From positions 1 through 37,408 of the IMG/VR virus record IMGVR_UViG_3300042380_000358: a stretch of DNA of 37,408 nt; one strand, written 5' to 3'. Source of the DNA: a virus. The first letter of the stretch is position 1; the number at the start of each line of letters is the position of its first letter. A model generated the notes under the pieces. That model saw only the letters and a list, made by a program, of their open reading frames with translations, was not told the DNA's origin and searched no databases. The position numbers and the translations under genes are program-made. This document shows positions 12,610 through 21,968 of this stretch, in pieces.

Positions 12610-12983
12610 CCAAGATCGACCCCGCCGAGATCCGCAACCCGAAGCTGACGATGATGCGTCGCGAGAAGGAGGCCGGCCTCGACGGGCCTCCGGTCGGCGG
12701 CCTCGTGCCGCAGGGCGAGAAGGACAGCGGACAGCTGATGTTCACCCGCCCGCTGCCCGTCGACCCCGCGAAGAAGAAGCGCCAGGATCGCCAGTTCCAG
12801 GAGCTCATGCGCAAGCGCGAAGAGGAGCGCCGCAAGCGCGAGCGCGAGTTCGAGACCAGCTTTCGCGACGGCACCGACGACCCGCTGACGGACGCCGTCA
12901 TCGCGTCGCGCCAGGCCGTGCGCAAGCCCATGAATGACGAGGACGCCGCGTACCGCGCCGCCTACCAGAAGCAGGAAAGCTGA
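12606..12983 (+). CDS. Hypothetical, charged helical protein
   Basis: A 125-aa protein, ATGA overlap. The centre is a long, highly charged helix (KKKRQDRQFQELMRKREEER, then RKRERE), probably a coiled coil. The ends are flexible. A structural or assembly role is possible from its place before the fibre-like protein gene, one base upstream. No recognised domain. Confidence 0.6.
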   Translation: MTKIDPAEIRNPKLTMMRREKEAGLDGPPVGGLVPQGEKDSGQLMFTRPLPVDPAKKKRQDRQFQELMRKREEERRKREREFETSFRDGTDDPLTDAVIASRQAVRKPMNDEDAAYRAAYQKQES

Positions 12984-12984
12984 C

Positions 12985-15567
12985 ATGCAGAAGACCCTGA
13001 AAAACGGCCAGGTGGCCGAAGCGATTGCTCTGATTACTCAGTCGGGCGATTTCGGTCAGCCCGGCAACATCGTCACCAAATTTCGCGAGGCGTTCGAGAG
13101 CTACACGCCGGGCCAGAGGTGGGCCGAAGTCAAGGGGACCGGCGACCTGATCCTCGTGGACGGCAACGCAGCCGGCGCCAGCTACCTCGTCGTCTCCAAG
13201 GACCCGCACTCGGCCGGGACGGAGAGTGTGGTCGAGACGATCGCCGCCTTCTCGATGCCGGTCGACATCGCCATCGGCCTGTCGATGTCGCAGCGCACGC
13301 TGGGCCAGGAGTTCTCGGTTGAGCTGGTCGACACGGGCGCGTCGCTGCCGGACGTGCCGGACCTTGAGATCGCGTCGCTGACCCAGGCCGCGACCGCGCT
13401 GACGTTCAACACCGTCGCCAACCACGGGCTGTCCGTGGGCAAGAGCTTCGGCGTGCGCGGCGTGCTCGACTCAAGGGTCAACTACCCGGCCCTGGTCGTC
13501 GCCTCGGTGCTGTCTCCGACCCAGTTCACGGCCACCGCCGGCCCGGGCGGCACGATCGCCTCGCAGACCGCTTACGTCGGCCGCGTGCTGGCCGCAACGA
13601 CTGCGGCCCTGCCGGCGGCCACGTATGCCAACGGCACCTCGGGTGTTGGCGCGACGCTCACGGCCATTGCCAACGGCGCGTTCCCCGACCAAGACGGCAT
13701 CGCGATCCCGCTCAACGGCCGCGTCCTGGTCAAGAACCAGGCCTCCGGCCTGGAGAACGGCGTCTACGTCCTGACGACCGTTGGCAGCGCCGGCGCGCCC
13801 TGGGTCCTGACTCGCGCCACCGACTTCGATACCACCGCCGAGATGACCGTGGTGGCCGGCGCGCTGTTTGCGGTCTCGATCTACGTCTCCTCCGGCACGA
13901 CCCAGGCCCAGCGGAACTTCTACCTGTCGGCTACCGTCACCACCGTGGGCACCACGGCCGTGACCTTTGTGGACGCGGGCACGGTTGGGCCGGTCGGGTA
14001 CGTGTTCTTCCGCGAGCGCATGGGCCGGGCCAACAACGGTGTCAGCCAGATCTTCGAGAGCGCAGCGGCCACGAACTCGTCGCTCTACATCCGCAGCGAG
14101 TCCGGCGATGCCCTGCCGTCCGGCACGGTGGCCGGCAGCCACAGCGTCACGACTGGGACCACGGCGTCGGTGCAGATCGCCGGCTCGTTGCCGTACACCT
14201 ACAGCTTCACGCCGACCTCCGAGTACCGATTCGCGGTGCAGGCCGACCGCACCCAGTGGTCTGACGTGCCGGTCGACTCGACTGCGGCGCTTACGGGGCG
14301 CGGGCTTCGCACCCAGGTGTGCCCCGATCCGTCGGAGCAGTACAAGCTGCGTATTCGGGCGACCAACAACAAGTCGCTGACGGTCCCGAACGCGAAGGTC
14401 GTCTCGGTCACAAAGTCCGGCACGACGACCGGCACGTTCGTGACTGAAACGCCGCACGGGCTCGTGACCGGCGATCTGGTCGTGTACTACGGGTCGAGTG
14501 ACACGGCTGCCGCCAACTTCCCGAACCTCGCGACGGCCACGGCCATCACGGTGACGGGGCCGACCACGTTCACGGCGGTCATCGGCACCGGCACGACCGG
14601 CACCGCGTACGGTGGCTTCGTGGCGCGCGTGCAGGGCGGCAACCTGATGTCGTCCCTCGGCGCCAGCGCTCAGACGGCGATCAACGCCACCCTGACGACG
14701 CTATCCGACGGCACGCGGCAGCTCGTCCTGACCGGCAGCGGCAACTGGGCGGGTGTTGCGATCGGCGACCTCGTCAACACTGTCGGCGTCCACTCGGTGC
14801 CGGGCCTCGGCTCGTCGCTGGGCGTGGATGGTGTCTGGCGCGTTGCGAACTTCGCCACCACCGCCCTTACGCTCGTCTCCCTGGCGGGCCAGACGTGGCC
14901 GGCTGACTTTGCGCAGACCAGCTGTGGTGGCGCGATCATCAGGCGCACCTGCCTGCGGCTGTCCTTCGTGCGGGTGTTCGACTACGAGCGCCAGCGTGTC
15001 GAGCTGCTGCCCCGGCCGACTGCCGACGCGGCTGCGTCCGCCCCGGTCACGATCAACAACATCCCGGCCGTCTCCCAGTCCGGCTCTTGGACGGTTAGCG
15101 CGGCCGGCACTGTTGCGGTCGACGCCGCGATCGGCAACCCAGTGACCGCCGGCCTGCGCGCGAGCAACGCCAACATTGCCGCGATGTCGGCCGCTGGCGA
15201 CAACGTGGCGTGGCTCGGCACGATGATCGGTGCTGGCATCGTCAAGCCCTACGCCCTGCCCGAAGCTGAGTGGGCGACAACCCTCGCCCTGACCGCAGTC
15301 ACTGATGTTGCGGTGCAGACCGCCGCAGGCGCCGGCCTTAAGCGCCATGTCACGCTGATTCAGGCAACCAACACCGGCGCCGCCGCCGTTGACGTGCTGC
15401 TGCGCGACGGCACCACCACGCGCCTGCAAATCACCGTGCCGGCCGGGCAGTCTGTCTACATGCCGCTGCCGACTGGCATCCCGCTCACGGCCAACACGGC
15501 GCTGAACGTGGCCCTGTCCGCGGCCGGCACCGTCCGATTCAACGCTCTGGGCTACACCGCCCCGTAA
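12985..15567 (+). CDS. Large fibre/decoration-like structural protein
   Basis: An 860-aa protein starting one base after the previous stop. Residues about 1-120 are a distinct N-terminal domain, probably the virion attachment part. Residues about 200-330 contain a domain common in phage fibres: ATYANGTSGVGATLTAIANG, RVLVKNQASGLENGVYVL, WVLTRATDFDT. The rest is beta-rich, threonine- and glycine-rich, with a C-terminal domain ending VRFNALGYTAP. No enzyme motif. Its location before the portal rather than with the tail fibres suggests a head fibre or decoration, but this is inference. Confidence 0.65.
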   Translation: MQKTLKNGQVAEAIALITQSGDFGQPGNIVTKFREAFESYTPGQRWAEVKGTGDLILVDGNAAGASYLVVSKDPHSAGTESVVETIAAFSMPVDIAIGLSMSQRTLGQEFSVELVDTGASLPDVPDLEIASLTQAATALTFNTVANHGLSVGKSFGVRGVLDSRVNYPALVVASVLSPTQFTATAGPGGTIASQTAYVGRVLAATTAALPAATYANGTSGVGATLTAIANGAFPDQDGIAIPLNGRVLVKNQASGLENGVYVLTTVGSAGAPWVLTRATDFDTTAEMTVVAGALFAVSIYVSSGTTQAQRNFYLSATVTTVGTTAVTFVDAGTVGPVGYVFFRERMGRANNGVSQIFESAAATNSSLYIRSESGDALPSGTVAGSHSVTTGTTASVQIAGSLPYTYSFTPTSEYRFAVQADRTQWSDVPVDSTAALTGRGLRTQVCPDPSEQYKLRIRATNNKSLTVPNAKVVSVTKSGTTTGTFVTETPHGLVTGDLVVYYGSSDTAAANFPNLATATAITVTGPTTFTAVIGTGTTGTAYGGFVARVQGGNLMSSLGASAQTAINATLTTLSDGTRQLVLTGSGNWAGVAIGDLVNTVGVHSVPGLGSSLGVDGVWRVANFATTALTLVSLAGQTWPADFAQTSCGGAIIRRTCLRLSFVRVFDYERQRVELLPRPTADAAASAPVTINNIPAVSQSGSWTVSAAGTVAVDAAIGNPVTAGLRASNANIAAMSAAGDNVAWLGTMIGAGIVKPYALPEAEWATTLALTAVTDVAVQTAAGAGLKRHVTLIQATNTGAAAVDVLLRDGTTTRLQITVPAGQSVYMPLPTGIPLTANTALNVALSAAGTVRFNALGYTAP

Positions 15568-15580
15568 CACGGAGGGAGTC

Positions 15581-15910
15581 ATGACCACGAACTACGACAG
15601 CAGCGCGGTCGGCGTGCCCTACACCAGGGTGCGCGACCTTCGCATCACGTACCCGGCCCCGAACACGGCGCACGTCGTCTGCACCGAAGAGCAGGCCGTC
15701 AAGATGGCCGACGGAAGCGTGCGCAGTCTCGGGGACAAGGGCTACCTGGAGTTCGACGTGGCGCCGGCGGACATGGCGACGGCCGCGACCCTGGTGGACC
15801 CGACGACTGGGCAGCCGCTGCCCGGCGCGCCGACCACGACCTTCCAGCAAGTCATGCTGGGCATCCTGGCGGCGGTGCGGTCTCGGCAGCTCGCGCGCGA
15901 CCAGGCCTGA
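15581..15910 (+). CDS. Hypothetical protein linked to fibre-like gene
   Basis: A 109-aa protein, with GGAGGGAG before ATG 15581. It has short beta segments (DLRITYPAPNTAHVVCTEEQ, GYLEFDVAP) and a C-terminal helix (QQVMLGILAAVRSRQLARDQ). It may be a partner or chaperone of the fibre-like protein upstream; only position supports this. No family recognised. Confidence 0.6.
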   Translation: MTTNYDSSAVGVPYTRVRDLRITYPAPNTAHVVCTEEQAVKMADGSVRSLGDKGYLEFDVAPADMATAATLVDPTTGQPLPGAPTTTFQQVMLGILAAVRSRQLARDQA

Positions 15911-15912
15911 CC

Positions 15913-16401
15913 ATGCTCGTCGCGCACTACATCGGGGCCCACCGCGACGACACGCTGACAGCCCGCATCGGCTGGGCGGCCGTGCGCGCCGTGCAGCGAG
16001 GCCCGTGGCGCGACGTGACGCACGTCGAGGCCATCCACGAGGCGCACGAGGACGGCACCTTCACGATCGCCTCGAGCAGCCTGCGCGACGGCGGCGTGCG
16101 CGACAAGAGGGTGCGCCTGGCGCCCAGCCACTGGATCGTCGTCGACGTGCCGCAGTGGGACGTGCGCGAGAGCATCGAGCTCCTGGAGCACACCCGCGGC
16201 ATGCCGTACGACTGGCGCGGAGCCGGCGCCACGGTGCTTCCGCTGCGCCAGAGCAACGGCGGCTACTTCTGCACCGAGTGGGTCGCGGCGCCGTTCCTGT
16301 GGGCCAGCTACATCTTCGGCCCGGCGCAGCTATGCGCCATCACCATGAGCATCGGCCGCGACGTGACGGACGAATTTTTCGCGAGGATGTCCGCAAAGTG
16401 A
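15913..16401 (+). CDS. Permuted papain-fold (NlpC/P60-YiiX-like) enzyme
   Basis: A 162-aa protein. The order of motifs is that of permuted NlpC/P60 proteins: first H37 (VTHVEAIHEAHEDGTFTIAS), then a helix (MPYDWRGAGA), then C120 (GGYFCTEWVAAPFLW). In such enzymes Cys is the nucleophile and the upstream His the base. The family cleaves peptides, amide bonds or lipid esters, so a murein amidase or a lipid-modifying activity would both fit. No signal peptide. Its stop overlaps the portal GTG, so it may be a virion-associated or assembly-time enzyme. Confidence 0.65.
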   Translation: MLVAHYIGAHRDDTLTARIGWAAVRAVQRGPWRDVTHVEAIHEAHEDGTFTIASSSLRDGGVRDKRVRLAPSHWIVVDVPQWDVRESIELLEHTRGMPYDWRGAGATVLPLRQSNGGYFCTEWVAAPFLWASYIFGPAQLCAITMSIGRDVTDEFFARMSAK

Positions 16402-18872
16402 GCCAAACCGCCGATCGGGACGAATACGCTGTCGCAGCGGATCTGGTGTTCGAAGATCGCCCGCCGCCCGCGAGCCAGGACGAGCAACTCCAGACACTCG
16501 GCAACGAGCTGATGGACGAGTTCCGCCGGGCCGAGTCTGATCGCATGCTGACCGAGCAGCGCTGGCTGAAGGACCTCCGCCAGTACCGCGGCCAGTACGA
16601 CCCCGACGTCATCAGCAAGATCGGCGCCGCCCGCTCGAAGGCCTTCGTGCGCAAGACGCGGGTCAAGGTCAAGACGACCGACAGCCGCGTGGCCGATCTG
16701 CTGTTCCCGACCGGCACCAACAAGAACTGGGAGATCGACAGCACGCCGAAGCCTTCGCTAGAGCCCGAGCAGATGGCCGCGATCGAGCAGGCAATGCGGC
16801 AGCAGATGCTCCAGCAGGCGATGGCCCAGGCCCAGCAGGCCGCGGCCGAGGCTGAGCAAAACGGCCAGGACCCGGCCCAGGTGATGGCGGCCGCCGAGCA
16901 GCAGATCGCCGCGCTGCAGCAGCAGCCCATCCCGCCCGAAGCCATCGAAGCCGCTGCGCAGCAAGAGGCCAAGGAGCGCGCAAAGAAGATGAGCAAGGTC
17001 ATCGAAGACCAGCTCGTCGAGTCGCGCTACAAGCCGACCGCGCTGAAGGTGATCCACAGCGGCCACCTCTACGGCATCGGCATCCTGAAGGGCCCGCTGG
17101 TCGACCGCCGCATCCGCACGCGGTTCAAGATGGACGGCGGCAAGTGGAAGTCCGTCAGCGAGAGCTACATCGTGCCTTTCGTGGACTTCGTCCCGATCTG
17201 GCGGTGGTATCCCGACATGAGCGCTTCGGAGCTCGAGTCGTGCCGCTACGTCTACGAGCGCCACACCATGACGCGCCACGAGATGAGCGCGCTCGCCGAG
17301 CGGCCGAGCTTCCGCACCGGCAAGCAGAAGATCATCGACTGGATCAAGGCCAACCCGAAGGGCCACGCCACGCCGCGCTACTGGGACAACGAGCTGCGCA
17401 CGATCGGCGAGCGCCACGCGAACCAGGGCGACGTCGGCGGCACATACGAGGTGCTCGAGCGCTGGGGCTGGCTCACCGGTGAGCAGCTCAAGAACGCGGG
17501 CGTCAACGTGCCAGAAGATCAGTGCCACGAGGCCTTCTTCTCGAACGTCTGGATGCTGCCGAACGGCGCTGTGCTGAAGGCCGCACTGCAGCAGATCGAC
17601 GGCACGACCTGGCCGTACCACCTGTACTACTTCGACAAGGACGAGTCGAGCATCTTCCCAGAGGGCCTGGCGTCGATCATGCGCGACGACCAGGACATGC
17701 TGAACGCCAGCACGCGGATGATGATCGACAACGCGGCCATCACCAGCGGCCCACAGCTCGAGGTGTCTGCGCACCTGCTCGCGAAGGCTGAGAACCTCGA
17801 CGAGCACTACCCGTGGAAGGTCTGGCTGCGCAACAACCAGAACCCTGGTGAGCGCGCCGTCAAAGAGATCAACTTCAACCCGAACATCGGCATGCTCAAC
17901 CAGATGGTGGCGATGTTCGAGAACAACGCCGACGAGACGACCGCCATCCCGCGCTACATGAGTGGAGAGAACGCCACCAAGGGCGCGGCTGGCACGAGCT
18001 CTGGCCTGTCGATGCTGATGGGCGCCGTCAACATCGTGATCAAGGACCTGGTCACGAACTACGACGAAGGTGTGACCGTGTCCTTCATCAAGGGCACGTA
18101 CCACTGGAACATGCGGTTCAACCCGGACAACGACATCAAGGGTGACTACGATGTCCACGCCACCGGCAGCGCCAGCCTGGTCGCCAAGGAGGTCAGGGCG
18201 CGTCAGCTCAACGAGTTCGCCCAGCTCACAGCCAACCCGATCGACGACCCCTGGATCAAGCGCGGGCAGCTCAACAAGCTGCGCGCAGAAGCGAACGAGC
18301 TGGTCGACTGCGTCAAGACGCAGGAGGAGTTCGACGCCGAGCGCAACAGTCCGCAGGCCATGATGCAGGCGCAGCTCCAACAGCAGACGCTGATGCTGCA
18401 GATGCAGACCATGGCCGCGACACTGGAGAAGACGATGGCCGAGTCGCAGCGGATCATGGCCGAGACCAAGAAGAGCCTGGAGTCGGTGGCGCTGATCCGC
18501 GCCCAGACCGTCGAGACCAAGGTGTCCGCGGCCTACGCCGGACTTCAAGCCGGCGGCGTGGCCACCAGCAACCCGGTCATCGCTCCCGCGGGCGACGAGA
18601 TCCTTCGGTCGAGCGGGTGGCGGGACGCCACGCCAGAACCGAGCATGGCGCAGCTCAACACGCCGCCGGTTCAGGAGGAGCCCGGCACGCACCAGGTGCT
18701 CGGCAGCGGCCAGTCCTTCGCCGTCGAGCCGCGCGGCAACACGGACCCCGTGTCTCCGGACAACGCGGACACCGGCGCGCCGAGCGCGGAGCCCCCGGAC
18801 GCTGCCCCGCAGCCGGCTACCGGCATGGTCGGCCTGAACGAAGGGATCGAGACTCAAAGGATTGATGGATGA
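16398..18872 (+). CDS. Portal protein
   Basis: An 824-aa protein from GTG 16398 (GTGA overlap). The N-terminus (YRGQYDPDVISKIGAARSKA, FVRKTRVKVKTTDSRVADLL, FPTGTNKNWEI) is typical of large podovirus/N4-type portals, with a central segment DEDQDMLNASTRMMIDNA-like helix. Residues about 115-190 are a glutamine- and alanine-rich insertion, and the last 150 residues are a glutamine-rich helix followed by a proline-rich tail. The dodecameric portal forms the DNA channel at one capsid vertex, docks TerL and later the adaptors. Position before scaffold and capsid genes supports the call. Confidence 0.85.
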   Translation: MSQTADRDEYAVAADLVFEDRPPPASQDEQLQTLGNELMDEFRRAESDRMLTEQRWLKDLRQYRGQYDPDVISKIGAARSKAFVRKTRVKVKTTDSRVADLLFPTGTNKNWEIDSTPKPSLEPEQMAAIEQAMRQQMLQQAMAQAQQAAAEAEQNGQDPAQVMAAAEQQIAALQQQPIPPEAIEAAAQQEAKERAKKMSKVIEDQLVESRYKPTALKVIHSGHLYGIGILKGPLVDRRIRTRFKMDGGKWKSVSESYIVPFVDFVPIWRWYPDMSASELESCRYVYERHTMTRHEMSALAERPSFRTGKQKIIDWIKANPKGHATPRYWDNELRTIGERHANQGDVGGTYEVLERWGWLTGEQLKNAGVNVPEDQCHEAFFSNVWMLPNGAVLKAALQQIDGTTWPYHLYYFDKDESSIFPEGLASIMRDDQDMLNASTRMMIDNAAITSGPQLEVSAHLLAKAENLDEHYPWKVWLRNNQNPGERAVKEINFNPNIGMLNQMVAMFENNADETTAIPRYMSGENATKGAAGTSSGLSMLMGAVNIVIKDLVTNYDEGVTVSFIKGTYHWNMRFNPDNDIKGDYDVHATGSASLVAKEVRARQLNEFAQLTANPIDDPWIKRGQLNKLRAEANELVDCVKTQEEFDAERNSPQAMMQAQLQQQTLMLQMQTMAATLEKTMAESQRIMAETKKSLESVALIRAQTVETKVSAAYAGLQAGGVATSNPVIAPAGDEILRSSGWRDATPEPSMAQLNTPPVQEEPGTHQVLGSGQSFAVEPRGNTDPVSPDNADTGAPSAEPPDAAPQPATGMVGLNEGIETQRIDG

Positions 18873-19111
18873 GGCAAATGAGCCCTCATGAGCAGATGGT
18901 GGCCAAGGTCGCTGCGGTGCGCGAGTACCGCGAAGGCGACGCTCTTCTCCACGTTCTCGGGTTGCTGGAACTCATCGAGCTCTCCTATAAGGAGCGCCTA
19001 GTCGATGTGACTGCCGAAGAGCTGCCCCGCGTCCAGAGCGCTTTCAAGCAGGTGAACCTGCTGCGAAGGTCGATCGAAGGCGAACAAGGTGTGGTTCCTC
19101 TGCTGCCGTGA
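18869..19111 (+). CDS. Small helical protein between portal and scaffold
   Basis: An 80-aa helical protein, ATGA overlap with the portal. It has HEQMVAKVAAVREYREGDAL, LHVLGLLELIELSYKERL and a C-terminal leucine-rich helix. No known motif. Its place between portal and scaffold suggests a head-assembly role, which is inference only. Confidence 0.6.
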   Translation: MRQMSPHEQMVAKVAAVREYREGDALLHVLGLLELIELSYKERLVDVTAEELPRVQSAFKQVNLLRRSIEGEQGVVPLLP

Positions 19112-19141
19112 GGGCGGTGCGGCGTCGACGAATGAGGGCAC

Positions 19142-20110
19142 ATGGATCCTGAACTGCAGATGACCGACGAGGACCGAGAGTTCGCCGAGGCCTTCAACTC
19201 TGACGAGTTGCCAAGCGCCGGCGAAGGCGCCGGCCTCGACGCCGAAGAGGCGGCCGAAGTCACTGGCGACGAGTCTGGCGAGGAATCGCCCGATGGCGCC
19301 GATGACGCTGTCATGCCAGCAGAAGCCGCGCCGGCCGCTGCTGCGGCGGTTGCACCGCCTGCCGAAGACGACGAGATCGAGAAAGAGCGCCAGCGACTGC
19401 GGTCGTGGGAAGGGCGCCTGAGGGCCGAGGCCGCGCGCCTTGCCGCGAAGGGCGGCGAGGGTGAAGCAGAGGCCGCGAGCGACAAGCTGGAGAAGGTCTC
19501 CGACAAGGCCGCATCCGGCGGCTCTGAAGAGCTGGCCGCTGCAGCTGCTGCCGCCGCGGAGGCTGTCGAGTCCGGCGAGATGTCGCCCGAAGAGGCGATG
19601 CGCGTGCTCGAGGAGGACTTCGGCGCTGAGTTCACCGGCATGGTCAAGTCGATCGCTTCGGCGACCGCCAAGCAGGCCGTCTCCGAAGTGAGCAAGCAGT
19701 TCGAGAGCAAGTTCGAAGAGGTCGAGCTGCGCCGCCACTACGACACGATCGCGGCTGCGCACCCCGACTACAAAGAGCTGTCGGCCGATGAGAAGTTTTC
19801 GGCCTACATCAACTCCCTCCCGCCTGCCGATCGCGAGACCGCGATCAAGGTCGTGGAGGGAGGTAGCGCGCAGCAGGTCATCAGCCTGTTGAGCGGGTAC
19901 AAAAAGAAAGCCGCGGGGAGCACCGCCGCGGCGCCAGGCCAACAAGCCGCACCTGCGGCCGAGAAGGCGCCCGCGAAAGCGGACACGCCGAACCCGGCCG
20001 ACGAAGAGGCGGCCGAGAGCCTGGAGGGCGTCCGCTCTGGCGGCGTTCGTGTTCCGCAGAAGCCAGCGATGGCCGATGCAGGCTACGAGGAGGCCTGGGA
20101 GAAGTTCTGA
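19142..20110 (+). CDS. Scaffold-like acidic protein
   Basis: A 322-aa protein. The first 90 residues are very acidic and alanine-rich, followed by helical regions (ERQRLRSWEGRLRAEAARLA; FEEVELRRHYDTIAAAHPDY) and an alanine- and proline-rich tail ending YEEAWEKF. Acidic, helical, low-complexity proteins immediately before the major capsid gene are characteristic scaffolding proteins, which shape the procapsid and leave. No protease motif. Function inferred from composition and position. Confidence 0.75.
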   Translation: MDPELQMTDEDREFAEAFNSDELPSAGEGAGLDAEEAAEVTGDESGEESPDGADDAVMPAEAAPAAAAAVAPPAEDDEIEKERQRLRSWEGRLRAEAARLAAKGGEGEAEAASDKLEKVSDKAASGGSEELAAAAAAAAEAVESGEMSPEEAMRVLEEDFGAEFTGMVKSIASATAKQAVSEVSKQFESKFEEVELRRHYDTIAAAHPDYKELSADEKFSAYINSLPPADRETAIKVVEGGSAQQVISLLSGYKKKAAGSTAAAPGQQAAPAAEKAPAKADTPNPADEEAAESLEGVRSGGVRVPQKPAMADAGYEEAWEKF

Positions 20111-20367
20111 CTGCCTGAAGGGGCCAATTCTGCCCTCACAGCCCTGCAACCCGAGCGCAGGGATACGAATGCCAGGGCCGGTGTTGCGCGGTGCACCGGA
20201 TACAGCACACCGAGCACTTTGGAGTTCGACGCACATCGAGTGCGGCTGGACGCGGGATACGCGATGCGCCCCGACTGTTCACAGAGCCTGTTGCCGATCT
20301 AGGTCAGCTCCTTTCAAGTTGCCCCGCAAGGGGAATGTTTACATGCCAACTCTGAAAGGTATTCAAC
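20111..20367. other. Intergenic region before capsid gene
   Basis: 257 bases with no supported gene, the longest such gap in the window. It contains a hairpin CCCC-GCAA-GGGG at 20322-20333 with a GNRA-type loop and an AAAGG ribosome site before ATG 20368. A capsid promoter might be expected here, but I see no convincing -10/-35 or phage polymerase motif. Confidence 0.6.
20322..20333 (+). other. Tetraloop hairpin in capsid leader
   Basis: CCCC (20322-20325), GCAA loop, GGGG (20330-20333). A short but GC-only stem with a stable GNRA loop, 35 bases before the capsid start. It could stabilise the 5' end of the capsid transcript or be an RNase processing site. Confidence 0.35.
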
Positions 20368-21351
20368 ATGGCATCCACTGTCTACGGCGATATTTCTCCG
20401 CGCACGGCCGCCTACGCCGAAAAAGAGCTGCTCAAGCGCGGCATTCCGTTCATGGTGCTCGAGAAGTTCGGCCAAGCCAAGCCGCTGCCGAGCAACAGCA
20501 CCCGCATCATGAAGTTCCGGCGCTACAACGCGCTGCCCAACGCGGTCCAGACCCTGGCTGAAGGCGTGACCCCGCCCTCGACCAACCTGACGGTCACCGA
20601 CGTCACGGCCACACTGCAGCAGTACGGCGGCCGCACGGTCATCAGCGACGTCATCCTCGACACCCACGAGGACCCGACGCTGCAGGAAGCCGTGACGCTG
20701 CTCGGCGAGCAGGCCGCGCAGATGATCGAGAAGATGCGCTACGGCGTGCTGCGCGCTGGCACCAACGTGATCTTCGCCAACGGCGCGACCCGTGGCGCGG
20801 TGAACACCGCCATCTCGCTGACCCTGCAGCGCCGTGCCGTTCGTGCGCTGAAGCGCCAGAACGCTCGCTTCATCACCAGCGTCATCCGCTCGACCCCGAA
20901 CTGGGGCACCGAGAACGTGGCCCCGGGCTACGTCGCGCTGATCCACCCGGACTGCGAAGCCGACGTGCGCGGCCTGACCGGCTTCACCCCGGCTGAGCGC
21001 TACGGCTCGATGACGCCGTGGGAGAACGAGCTGGGCAAGGTCGAGGACGTGCGCTACGTGTCGTCCACGATCTTCGAGCCGTTCATCAACGCGGGCGGCG
21101 CGGCCGGCACGATGCTGTCGAGCAGCGGCACCAGCGCCGATGTGTACCCGGTGCTGTTCCTGGCCAAGGACGCGTTCGCGACGATCGCGCTGAAGGGCAT
21201 GTACGCCCTGACGCCGATGGTGGTGAACCCGAAGCCGAGCGACAGCGACCCGCTGGCCCAGCGTGGCCACGTCAGCTGGAAGGCCTACCAGACCTGCGTG
21301 ATCCTGAACGACGCGTTCATGATTCGCGGTGAAGTGGCTGCCACTGCCTGA
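20368..21351 (+). CDS. Major capsid protein, N4-gp56 family
   Basis: A 327-aa protein. The segment from residue 45 (RRYNALPNAVQTLAEGVTPP, STNLTVTDVTATLQQYGGRT) and the following DVILDTHEDPTLQEAV, LLGEQAAQMIEKMRY match the pattern of the N4-gp56 family of HK97-fold capsid proteins. The rest is a typical P and A domain with VNPKPSDSDPLAQRGHVSWK near the end. It forms the icosahedral shell. The gene stands alone between hairpins, as expected for a highly expressed protein. Confidence 0.9.
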   Translation: MASTVYGDISPRTAAYAEKELLKRGIPFMVLEKFGQAKPLPSNSTRIMKFRRYNALPNAVQTLAEGVTPPSTNLTVTDVTATLQQYGGRTVISDVILDTHEDPTLQEAVTLLGEQAAQMIEKMRYGVLRAGTNVIFANGATRGAVNTAISLTLQRRAVRALKRQNARFITSVIRSTPNWGTENVAPGYVALIHPDCEADVRGLTGFTPAERYGSMTPWENELGKVEDVRYVSSTIFEPFINAGGAAGTMLSSSGTSADVYPVLFLAKDAFATIALKGMYALTPMVVNPKPSDSDPLAQRGHVSWKAYQTCVILNDAFMIRGEVAATA

Positions 21352-21357
21352 TGACAA

Positions 21358-21379
21358 GAGGGGAGCTTAGCCTCCCCTC
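21358..21379 (+). terminator. Hairpin after capsid gene
   Basis: GAGGGGAG (21358-21365), six-base loop, CTCCCCTC (21372-21379): a perfect 8-bp stem starting six bases after the capsid stop. There is no U run after it, so it may be an attenuator or mRNA end stabiliser rather than an intrinsic terminator. Confidence 0.55.
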
Positions 21380-21411
21380 AGTCGCACCCAAAACACTGCA
21401 AAGGAAACACC

Positions 21412-21960
21412 ATGTCTCGTCTTGACGACATCTTCGACGGCGCCATCAAGGCTGCCTTCGCCGCCAAAACCGTCAGCGCGCACACGTTCGCTGCCACCGG
21501 CGGCGCCACTGCCACCGTGCAGACCACGGGCGCCATCGTCAGCCAAATCGGCGGCGTGACGCGCTCGCGCGCCGCCCTGTCGGCCCAGTCGCTGGCCCCC
21601 ACGCACGACATCTTCGGCAACGCCGGCGCTGCTGCCTACGTGCAGCCCAACGGCCAGACGGTCTACTACGTGGCTGGCGTCAACGCTGCCGGCACCATCG
21701 CCGTCGTGCAGGGCACGTTCCAGGGTCAGAACCTGGTTCCGCCGGTGACGCAGGGCGTTGGCGCCCTGGCCAACAGCGGCACCAGCTTCGTCGGCGACGG
21801 CAGCATCCCGAACCTGCCGGCCGGCTTCGCCCCGTTCGGCCTGCTGAAGGTCGTGACCGGTGGCGCGTCGACGTTCACCCCGGGCACCACGCTGCTGAAC
21901 GCAGCCGGCCTGGTGAACACGTTCTGGGACATCAACCTCATCCCCGAGGGTCGTCCCTGA
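21412..21960 (+). CDS. Putative head decoration/minor capsid protein
   Basis: A 182-aa protein, AAGGAAAC ribosome site. It begins with a helix (RLDDIFDGAIKAAFAAKTVS) and continues with glycine-, alanine- and threonine-rich beta segments (GQTVYYVAGVNAAGTIAVVQ; FAPFGLLKVVTGG), ending WDINLIPEGRP. Position directly after the capsid gene and its own hairpin-flanked unit suggest an abundant head protein, perhaps decoration. No recognised family. Confidence 0.6.
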   Translation: MSRLDDIFDGAIKAAFAAKTVSAHTFAATGGATATVQTTGAIVSQIGGVTRSRAALSAQSLAPTHDIFGNAGAAAYVQPNGQTVYYVAGVNAAGTIAVVQGTFQGQNLVPPVTQGVGALANSGTSFVGDGSIPNLPAGFAPFGLLKVVTGGASTFTPGTTLLNAAGLVNTFWDINLIPEGRP

Positions 21961-21968
21961 TGTGAGCT

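Noticed and set aside
13913-13919. Further GGAACTT copy (another at 32068)
   Set aside because: Both are deep inside coding frames with no start codon or leader block after them; they show that the 7-mer alone occurs by chance, so only the copies with leader context are counted.
15096-15102. GTTAGCG as a possible further cassette boundary
   Set aside because: It does not fit GTTRRRY, is within the fibre-like gene and has no RYYYAAC partner or stem nearby.
16758-18857. Minus-strand open frame of 699 codons opposite the portal gene
   Set aside because: Valine-, arginine- and leucine-biased shadow of the portal coding sequence, with no ribosome site or domain pattern.
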